A stretch of DNA of 19,324 bases, taken from positions 1-19,324 of the forward strand of contig CAUAJB010000041.1 in assembly GCA_958429225.1 (NCBI GenBank). Direction: 5' to 3'. Each line of letters begins with the position of its first letter. Within the stretch, counting starts at the first letter, position 1. Position numbers and translations under genes: made by a program. Shown one piece after another: positions 13,915 to 19,324 of the stretch. This stretch comes from an uncultured Collinsella sp. (GTDB lineage Bacteria; Actinomycetota; Coriobacteriia; Coriobacteriales; Coriobacteriaceae). Below the pieces are notes generated by a model, which saw only the letters and a program-made list of their open reading frames with translations, was not told the origin of the DNA and did no database searches.

Positions 13915-13981
13915 AGTTGCGGTGGAATAGGGACTGCTTTGACGTCTGGAACCCTCATTTAGTCCCTATTTCACCGCAACT
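13915..13981. repeat. Long inverted repeat with 21-nt arms
   Basis: The arm 13915-13935 (begins AGTTGCGGTGG, ends ATAGGGACT) is complementary to 13961-13981 at 20 of 21 positions, with a 25-nt centre that contains GACGTC. It lies between cutC and livF, touching the A-run of the liv terminator. There is no T-run of its own. Such clean arms in a non-coding gap suggest a miniature or REP-like element, or a strong RNA hairpin ahead of cutC. The arms differ from those of the hairpin at 3461-3552. Confidence 0.7.
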
Positions 13982-14021
13982 AAAAAAGGGGGCGCTGACT
14001 GGGATAGTCAGCGCCCCCTTT
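13982..14021 (-). terminator. Terminator of the liv operon
   Basis: AAAGGGGGCGCTGACT (13985-14000) is exactly complementary to 14006-14021, a 16-bp stem with loop GGGAT. On the minus strand it is followed by a run of six T (13987-13982). It begins 10 nt after the livF stop. It could also act weakly on the plus strand. Confidence 0.92.
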
Positions 14022-14031
14022 GTTGAATGGA

Positions 14032-14745
14032 TTAACCGCCCAGATAGGCCTTGCGGACGTTATCGTCGTGCAGCAGCTCTTGACCGGTGCCGGTCATGGT
14101 GATCTTGCCGGTCTCGAGTACATAGCCGCGTGTAGCGATGGAAAGTGCCATCTGCGCGTTCTGCTCGACCAGAAGCACCGTGGTGCCGGCCTTGTGCAGG
14201 TCCTCGACGATCTGGAAGATCTGCTCAATCAGAATCGGCGCCAGACCCATGGAGGGCTCATCGAGCATGAGCAGCTTAGGGTTGCTCATAAGGGCGCGGC
14301 CCATAACGAGCATCTGCTGCTCGCCGCCCGAAAGGGTGCCGGCGACCTGGCGACGGCGCTCCTTTAGGCGCGGGAACTGCTCGTAGACGCGCTCGAGGCC
14401 CGGAGCCACCGTGGACTTGGGCTGTGTATAGGCACCCATCTCCAGGTTCTCCTCGACCGTCATCTGCAAAAAGGCGCGACGACCCTCGGGAACCTGAGCC
14501 AGGCCCTTACCAACCAGCTTATCAGCGGGCGTATGGGTAATGTCCTCGCCCATAAACTTGATGGAGCCGGTCTTGGAGCGCAGCAGGCCCGAGACGGTCT
14601 TGAGCGTTGTGGACTTGCCGGCACCGTTGGCACCAATCAAGGCCACGATCTCACCCTCGTTAACGTTAAAGGAGATGTCCTTGATGGCGTGAATAGCGCC
14701 GTACCAGACGTTGATGTTGTAGACGGAAAGCATCGGCTCTGCCAT
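14032..14745 (-). CDS. livF: Branched-chain amino acid ABC transporter, ATP-binding protein LivF
   Basis: One of the two ATPases powering uptake of branched-chain (or related) amino acids. The 237-residue protein has Walker A GANGAGKST near 38-46, the LivF-type Q-loop region VPEGRRAFLQMTVEENL, the signature LSGGEQQM near 138-145, Walker B LLMLDEPSMGLAP, and LLVEQN after it, typical of LivF. Its ATG (14743-14745) directly follows the livG stop (TAAATG), with GGGGGAG 6 nt upstream, so translation is coupled to livG. It is the last gene of the operon. Confidence 0.95.
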   Translation of the reverse strand: MAEPMLSVYNINVWYGAIHAIKDISFNVNEGEIVALIGANGAGKSTTLKTVSGLLRSKTGSIKFMGEDITHTPADKLVGKGLAQVPEGRRAFLQMTVEENLEMGAYTQPKSTVAPGLERVYEQFPRLKERRRQVAGTLSGGEQQMLVMGRALMSNPKLLMLDEPSMGLAPILIEQIFQIVEDLHKAGTTVLLVEQNAQMALSIATRGYVLETGKITMTGTGQELLHDDNVRKAYLGG

Positions 14746-15606
14746 TTAGTTCTCCCCCTTATCCTGCTTACCCAGATACGCCTCGATAACGGCGTCGTTG
14801 TTCTGGATTTCCTCTGCCGTGCCCTTGGCGATGACCTTACCAAAGTTAAGCACGCAGATGCCCTCGCAGATGTTCATAACGAGCGACATATCATGCTCGA
14901 TAAGCATGATGGCGATGCCGAAGGTGTCGCGAATCTTGACGATGTTCGCCATGAGCTCTGCGGTCTCGGACGGGTTCATGCCGGCGGCAGGTTCGTCGAG
15001 CAACAGCAGCTTGGGGTTGGTGGCAAGCGCGCGGACGATTTCCAGACGACGCTGAGCGCCGTAAGGAAGCGAGCCGGCCTGTTCATTTGCCAGGTGCTCC
15101 ATGTCAAAAATGGACAGCAGCTCCATGGCGCGCTCGTGGGCGGCCTTCTCGTGCTTCCAATACGTCGGCAGGCGCAGCACGCCCTCAAAACCGGAGTAGC
15201 GCTCCTGATTGTGCAGGCCGACCTTAACGTTGTCCTCCACCGTCATGGTATTGAACAGGCGGATGTTCTGGAATGTACGGGCAATACCCATGCGGTTGAC
15301 CTGATAGACCGACTTGCCCGAGGTGTCCTCACCGTCGAGTAGGATGGTGCCGTGCGTGGGCTGATACACCTTGGTGAGCAGGTTGAAGACCGTGGTCTTA
15401 CCGGCACCGTTGGGGCCGATCAGACCGGCGATCTCGGTCTTGCCGATAGTCAGGCTAAAGTCGTCGACTGCCTTAAGGCCACCGAACTCAATGCCCAGGT
15501 GGATGCACTCGAGTGCCGGGCGCTGACCCAGGTCGCGGTCGGGAACGATGGCGCCAGAAGGATACGGGACCATCTTGCCCTTGTTGAACTCAAACTTACT
15601 GGGCAT
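14746..15606 (-). CDS. livG: Branched-chain amino acid ABC transporter, ATP-binding protein LivG
   Basis: Partner ATPase of LivF, 286 residues. It shows Walker A GPNGAGKTT, the Q-loop region ARTFQNIRLFNTMTVEDNV that is characteristic of LivG, signature LPYGAQRRLEIVRAL, Walker B LLLLDEPAAGMNPSE and LIEHDMSLVM with the switch His. The N-terminus carries about 25 extra residues before the ABC core, modestly longer than E. coli LivG (255). I start it at ATG 15606 because AAGGAGG lies 9 nt upstream. That start overlaps the livM end by 11 nt. A longer start at 15633 lacks such a site. Confidence 0.95.
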   Translation of the reverse strand: MPSKFEFNKGKMVPYPSGAIVPDRDLGQRPALECIHLGIEFGGLKAVDDFSLTIGKTEIAGLIGPNGAGKTTVFNLLTKVYQPTHGTILLDGEDTSGKSVYQVNRMGIARTFQNIRLFNTMTVEDNVKVGLHNQERYSGFEGVLRLPTYWKHEKAAHERAMELLSIFDMEHLANEQAGSLPYGAQRRLEIVRALATNPKLLLLDEPAAGMNPSETAELMANIVKIRDTFGIAIMLIEHDMSLVMNICEGICVLNFGKVIAKGTAEEIQNNDAVIEAYLGKQDKGEN

Positions 15607-16684
15607 CGGCTGCCACCTCCTTCTTGGAAGCAAAGCGGTCCTTAATGCGTGCGAAGAACGCCTTGAGCTGTGGGTTGTTGGTAAAGACCATGACCAGAAT
15701 CAACACGATGGCGTAGATGAGCATGCGGTAGTCCGAGAACTGACGGAGCAGCTCGGGGAGCACCGTGAGCAGCGCCGCGGCGATAACGGAGCCGCGCATG
15801 TTGCCCAGGCCGCCCAGGACCACGAACACCAGAATGAGGATGGACGTATTGAAGTCGAACTTAGTGGCGGAAAGCTGCGAGAAGTTACCGCCGAACAGGG
15901 CTCCGGCAGCACCGGCGAGGGCAGCGGAAACCACGAAGGCGATCATGCGGTACTGGGTAACGGAGATGCCCACGGACTCGGCAGCGATCTTGTTGTCGCG
16001 CACGGCAATAATGGCACGACCGGTACGGCTGCGAACCAGGTTGAGCACAATCACGAGCGCGACCATAACCAGAATTGCGCCGGCAAGGAAGGTCGAATAG
16101 GTCGACACGCCCGATGCGCCCTGCGCGCCCTTGATGATGGCGGTGCCGTCCTCGAGCAGGTGCAGGTCGTCGATCGTGGAGTTACCCGTGATGTTAAAGA
16201 TCACATGCAGGCCGCGGGAATCGACGCCCACAATGAGGCAGGTGACGACCTCTTTGATGATCTCGCCAAAAGCCAGGGTCACAATGGCCAGATAGTCGCC
16301 GCTCAGGCGCAGGACCGGGATACCGATCAAGAAGCCCAGAATGGCAGCGGCGATAGCGCCGACCACAATGCTGATGATCAGACGCATCGGATCGGACGGA
16401 ACGGTGCTCTCCAGCGCGACGGCAGTGACGATGCCCGTATAGGCACCGACGCTCATAAAGCCCGCGTGGCCCAGCGACAAGTCGCCCGCGATGCCGACGA
16501 CGAGGTTAAGGGAGATTGCCATGACGATATAGGCCGTGATGGGAACCAACTGACCGGCGATCATGCGCGGGATCATGTGGTTAGACTGCATAAAGAAGAC
16601 GATGGCGAACGCCACAACGCACATGGCGTACGTGACAAAGTCGTGACGCGTCTGCTTGTCTTTAAGAAACTTCATAACGCTCAC
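15596..16684 (-). CDS. livM: Branched-chain amino acid ABC transporter permease LivM
   Basis: Inner-membrane channel subunit, about 362 residues, with 8-10 membrane segments. The family marks are the LNLVVGIAGDLSLGHAGFMSVGAYTG stretch near residues 60-84, the LRLSGDYLAIVTLAFGEI motif near 125-142, and AIRDNKIAAESVGI-like cytoplasmic loop (here AVRDNKIAAESVGISVTQYR) that contacts the ATPases. It has about 35 residues between segments (HVIFNITGNST to GVSTYS) where the family varies. The GTG at 16684 directly follows the livH stop with AGAAGG 5 nt upstream. An ATG three codons later (16675) is equally possible. Confidence 0.94.
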   Translation of the reverse strand: MSVMKFLKDKQTRHDFVTYAMCVVAFAIVFFMQSNHMIPRMIAGQLVPITAYIVMAISLNLVVGIAGDLSLGHAGFMSVGAYTGIVTAVALESTVPSDPMRLIISIVVGAIAAAILGFLIGIPVLRLSGDYLAIVTLAFGEIIKEVVTCLIVGVDSRGLHVIFNITGNSTIDDLHLLEDGTAIIKGAQGASGVSTYSTFLAGAILVMVALVIVLNLVRSRTGRAIIAVRDNKIAAESVGISVTQYRMIAFVVSAALAGAAGALFGGNFSQLSATKFDFNTSILILVFVVLGGLGNMRGSVIAAALLTVLPELLRQFSDYRMLIYAIVLILVMVFTNNPQLKAFFARIKDRFASKKEVAADAQ

Positions 16685-17566
16685 CTATACCTTCTCGGGA
16701 ACGTACTTGCCCAAGAGGCCGGCAGGCTTGACGAGCAGGACGATGATCAAAACACCAAAGACGATGGAGTTGGCAAGGCTCGTGGAAATGTAAGCCTGCG
16801 CCATCGCCTCGATGATGCCGATGAGAATACCGCCGACAAAGGCACCGGGGATGGAGCCGATGCCGCCGAAAACGGCAGCGTCGAAGGCCTTGATGCCAGG
16901 CATGGCGCCCGTGGTGGGCTGCAACACCGGCGAGTAGGAGCACAGGAGCACGCCGGCGATGGCGGCAAGGGCGGAGCCGATGGCGAACGTCATCGAGATG
17001 GTGCGGTTGACGTTGATGCCCATGAGCTGAGCGGCGGCCTTGTCCTCGGACACGGCGCGCATGGCCTTGCCCATCTTGGTCTTACCTGTAAAGAACATCA
17101 GGCCGGCCATGATAACCAAGCAGGCGACGATGGTGACGAGCGAGACGGCGCTTACGTTAAACTTGGCCAAGAACTCCGGCACCGGGAAGGTGACGAGCGA
17201 AGTAAAGTTCTTGGGCGTGGCGCCCCACAGAAGCTGCGCGGCGTTCTGCAGGAAGTAAGACACGCCGATGGCCGTGATCAGAACGGCCAGCGGGCCTGCT
17301 TGGCGCAGCGGCTTATAGGCCAGACCCTCAATGAGAACACCGAGAACCGTGCAGACCACACAAGAGAGAACTACAGATGCCCAGCCCGGGAGGCCGAGAT
17401 ACGACGTGGCGCAGAACGAGACATAGGCACCGACCATGATGACATCGCCGTGAGCGAAGTTGAGCATCTTGGCGATACCGTAGACCATGGTGTAGCCCAA
17501 CGCGATGATGGCGTAGACGCTGCCCATGGACAGGCCGTTGACCAGGTATTGGATAAAGACCGTCAT
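16685..17566 (-). CDS. livH: Branched-chain amino acid ABC transporter permease LivH
   Basis: Second channel subunit, 293 residues with about eight membrane segments. It has YAIIALGYTMVYGIAKMLNFAHGDVIMVGAY at the N-terminus (residues 18-48), KTKMGKAMRAVSEDKAAAQLMGINVN as the ATPase-coupling loop, and the C-terminal FDAAVFGGIGSIPGAFVGGILIGIIE, all typical of LivH. The chosen ATG (17566) has AGGGGGA 8 nt upstream and the family-like start MTVFIQYLVNGLSMGS. Longer starts add unrelated residues. It is separated from livJ by 139 nt that contain a hairpin. Confidence 0.95.
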   Translation of the reverse strand: MTVFIQYLVNGLSMGSVYAIIALGYTMVYGIAKMLNFAHGDVIMVGAYVSFCATSYLGLPGWASVVLSCVVCTVLGVLIEGLAYKPLRQAGPLAVLITAIGVSYFLQNAAQLLWGATPKNFTSLVTFPVPEFLAKFNVSAVSLVTIVACLVIMAGLMFFTGKTKMGKAMRAVSEDKAAAQLMGINVNRTISMTFAIGSALAAIAGVLLCSYSPVLQPTTGAMPGIKAFDAAVFGGIGSIPGAFVGGILIGIIEAMAQAYISTSLANSIVFGVLIIVLLVKPAGLLGKYVPEKV

Positions 17567-17613
17567 GTTCCACATCCCCCTTTCGAATAGGTTTCCAGTT
17601 AATGTATGAAACG

Positions 17614-17675
17614 GGGACGTTACACTGTCCCTAGATACCAAGCAAGCAGGGAAGGCCAAAACCTCCCCTGCTTGG
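17614..17675 (-). other. Hairpins between livJ and livH
   Basis: CAAGCAGGG (17644-17652) is complementary to CCCTGCTTG (17667-17675), and beyond one mismatch AGG pairs with CCT, giving a stable stem with a CCAAAA loop on the plus strand. On the minus strand no T-run follows, so it is not a full terminator. A smaller stem GGGAC/GTCCC spans 17614-17631. Hairpins in this place in binding-protein operons commonly protect the upstream mRNA, so more binding protein than permease is made. That role is inferred. Confidence 0.55.
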
Positions 17676-17705
17676 GATCAAAACCGCTCTATGTAAGGCG
17701 GCCAA

Positions 17706-18893
17706 TTAGGCCTGCACGTACTTGCCGTCGGTGATGACGTACGCCGTGGGCTCCTTCTGGACCTGGCCCTTATCGTTCCAGGTGAGCTTGCCGGTCAGAC
17801 CGTCAACGGTAATCTTGAGCATAGCCTTGGACAGCTTCTCGGCGACCTCGGTCGGATCGGCGTCGACACCAAGACCGGCCTCCTTGACGGCCTCGGCCAC
17901 CGCGTGCACGCCGTCGTAGGCGTCGGCGGCAAACTGGTCGGGGGTATCGCCGTACTTATCCTTGTAAGCGTTAACGAAGTCGGCGTTCTTCTCGTCGTCG
18001 GCGGAGAACGGGGTCATGAGCAGCAGACCCTCAGCAAGAGAGGTATCGAAGCCCTCAACGCCCAGGATGCCGTCCATGCCGTCGCAGCCCATCATCTTGA
18101 CGTCGTAGCCCATGTCCTTGGCGTTCTTGAGCAGGACGGACGCCGGCGTGTAGTAGATCGGCGCAAAGATCATGGTGGCGCCGGCCTGCTTGGCCTTGGT
18201 CAGCTGGTTGGTAAAGCTCGTGGCGGAGTCGTCCTTAAAGGTCTCCTCGTCAACAATCTCGAGCTTGGACTCAGCGGCCTGGGCCTTAAAGGAATCTGCG
18301 ATGCCCGAAGAATAGGCGTCGCCGGAGTTATAGAACAGCACGAACTTCTCGTCCGCATACTTCTGCGCCAGGAACTTGGCAGCGTTGACACCCTGGTTGG
18401 GGTCGGTGAAGCAAACCTGGAAGACGCAATCCTTGCCGTCGGTGACGTCCTCGGAGGACGCGGACGGGGTGATCATGAACGTCTTGGGGTCGTTACCGCA
18501 CTCGGCGGCAACGGCAACCGACGCACCCGTGGTGGTCGGGCCGACGAGGGCCTGCATGCCCCAGTCGAGCAGGGTGTTGAAGGCGTTGACGGCCTTCTCG
18601 CCGTCGGCCTGGTCATCCTCGGCCTTGCTGGCAAGCGGCAGCTCCTTGGTCGAGAAATCCTTGCAGCCAAGCTCGACACCCTGGGTAACGGACTTGCCGT
18701 AGGACGCGTTGGCGCCGGTCAGCGGGCCGATGGTACCGATCTTAAACGAAGCGTCGCTTGAAGCGGAACCGCTGTCGCCGCCGTTGGAGGAGCAACCAGC
18801 TAGAATGGACATCGCCCCCAGACCTGCTGCGCTCGCGATAACGCTCCTGCGATTCATAACAGGGTTCAATGACTTACCGGTGAGGCTCGACAT
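17706..18893 (-). CDS. livJ: Branched-chain amino acid ABC transporter, substrate-binding lipoprotein
   Basis: Receptor that delivers the amino acid to LivHM; 395 residues of the type I periplasmic-binding fold (Peripla_BP_6). The N-terminus holds NRRSVIASAAGLGAMSILAGC, so it is a lipoprotein anchored at Cys34 outside the membrane. The RR pair at 15-16 resembles a Tat signal, though the fit is imperfect. After a Ser/Gly-rich linker the mature part starts FKIGTIGPLTGANASYGKSV. The domains include DWGMQALVGPTTTGASVAVA near 110-129, and the C-terminus ends WNDKGQVQKEPTAYVITDGKYVQA, classic LivJ/K. ATG 18893 has AGGAG 6 nt upstream. Specificity within branched-chain or other hydrophobic amino acids is not shown. 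Confidence 0.94.
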   Translation of the reverse strand: MSSLTGKSLNPVMNRRSVIASAAGLGAMSILAGCSSNGGDSGSASSDASFKIGTIGPLTGANASYGKSVTQGVELGCKDFSTKELPLASKAEDDQADGEKAVNAFNTLLDWGMQALVGPTTTGASVAVAAECGNDPKTFMITPSASSEDVTDGKDCVFQVCFTDPNQGVNAAKFLAQKYADEKFVLFYNSGDAYSSGIADSFKAQAAESKLEIVDEETFKDDSATSFTNQLTKAKQAGATMIFAPIYYTPASVLLKNAKDMGYDVKMMGCDGMDGILGVEGFDTSLAEGLLLMTPFSADDEKNADFVNAYKDKYGDTPDQFAADAYDGVHAVAEAVKEAGLGVDADPTEVAEKLSKAMLKITVDGLTGKLTWNDKGQVQKEPTAYVITDGKYVQA

Positions 18894-19164
18894 GCGGCTC
18901 TCCTCTCAAATCTCGTCGGGTTTCGGTTACCCGACAGGCCATCCTTCGCCGTGTTCGGCGTTCGCAAAATACTAGACGCTTTAGTTAAGGAAAGTGGCGA
19001 TTATTTCAACTTTTCTTTGGATTTGTCCATTTATCCATAATTCTGCGTATTTCTATTACTTTATGCAGTAATGCCACTTTATTGTGTGAAAGTAATGTTT
19101 CCGTTCTGTTACAGGCGTCCCTGCCCTGAATAAAACGGCCTCACCGGTCGCGCTTTATGCGCAC
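18894..19164 (-). promoter_or_regulatory. livJ upstream region
   Basis: About 270 nt without a gene. Near livJ the leader has two hairpins, GTCGGGT/ACCCGAC (18915-18935) and CGCCG/CGGCG (18947-18960). A TAGTAT (18969-18974) is a possible -10 box on the minus strand, with a poor -35. Further up, 18975-19100 is markedly A+T-rich. It holds AAAGTGGC (18991-18998) and its complement GCCACTTT (19073-19080), extended by ATTA/TAAT with a one-base bulge, and a direct repeat TCCAT-TTA-TCCAT. GCGC-TTTAT-GCGC (19153-19161 region) lies just beyond the livJ remnant. No riboswitch class is recognised. Confidence 0.45.
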
Positions 19165-19324
19165 TTAGGAAGCGATGTACTTGCCGTCCTGGATCACATA
19201 GGCCGTAGCAGGCTTTTCGACCTGGCCCTCGTCATTCCACGCCGACGAGCGCCTGTATGCCCCAGTCGCACAGGGCAAACCTTATGGTGCAAACGTTGAC
19301 AGTTTGTTACGGAAGTTCGTTTGT
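19165..19324 (-). pseudogene. Remnant of a second livJ-type gene (internally deleted, cut by window end)
   Basis: From the stop codon TAA (19165-19167) the minus strand reads back as WNDEGQVEKPATAYVIQDGKYIAS, which matches the last 24 residues of the intact LivJ (WNDKGQVQKEPTAYVITDGKYVQA). Directly before it, in another frame, is DWGIQALVG, matching LivJ residues 110-118 (DWGMQALVG). So about 253 codons, roughly 760 bp, are missing between the two pieces, and the junction near 19239-19241 breaks the frame. An in-frame stop also precedes the conserved VN (TNELP-stop-QTVN). Homology fades toward 19300. It is best read as a tandem livJ paralogue destroyed by deletion and drift. Confidence 0.85.

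Noticed and set aside
15548..17590. A 680-codon open frame on the plus strand opposite livM and livH
   Set aside because: It is antisense to two clear permease genes, its translation is extremely rich in Gly, Asp, His and Arg with no domain, and it follows from the G+C-biased third positions of the real genes.
18915..18960. livJ leader hairpins as an amino acid riboswitch or T-box
   Set aside because: There is no T-box motif, no terminator with a U-tract and no known aptamer core; only two simple stems are seen.

Overview
The window looks like a piece of a high-G+C Gram-positive gut actinobacterium of the class Coriobacteriia, most likely Collinsella or a close relative. This is inferred from the general look of the proteins (a RecJ joined to a RecQ-like helicase, a lipoprotein-type LivJ, GalT-like and CutC neighbours), from the G+C-rich codon use and from strong Shine-Dalgarno sites. 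I could not run a search, so the genus is an inference. Almost everything is on the minus strand. The only plus-strand gene is a transporter at 11347-12345.

Layout from left to right. Positions 1-310 are non-coding and end in the terminator of the translation operon infC-rpmI-rplT (311-1510). That operon has a structured leader with a terminator directly ahead of the infC ribosome binding site, and infC appears to start at AUA. A tRNA-Leu(CAA) with its own terminator follows (1717-1845). Next come a cytoplasmic transglutaminase-like protein, a 92-nt perfect-armed hairpin, class II fructose-bisphosphate aldolase (fba), a glyoxalase-II-like metallo-beta-lactamase-fold hydrolase, a bifunctional (p)ppGpp synthetase/hydrolase (rel), and a RecJ exonuclease fused to a RecQ-like helicase. 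The recJ-helicase gene and rel are 15 nt apart and look co-transcribed.

After the divergent bile acid:sodium symporter family (BASS) transporter comes a two-gene unit, cutC followed by a GalT-like protein (DUF4931 type). A second long inverted repeat and a very strong terminator separate it from a complete branched-chain amino acid ABC importer operon. Transcription order there is livJ-livH-livM-livG-livF, with start/stop contacts between the last four genes and a hairpin between livJ and livH. At the right edge lies a decayed, internally deleted second copy of livJ, so the locus once carried tandem binding-protein genes.

Most of the window is core housekeeping. The points most worth following are the RecJ-helicase fusion and the short out-of-frame ORF over its start, the AUA start and attenuator of infC, two long intergenic hairpins that may belong to repeat families, the livJ remnant, and the cutC/GalT-like pair of unknown function. 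I see no CRISPR array, prophage, insertion sequence or obvious defence island.
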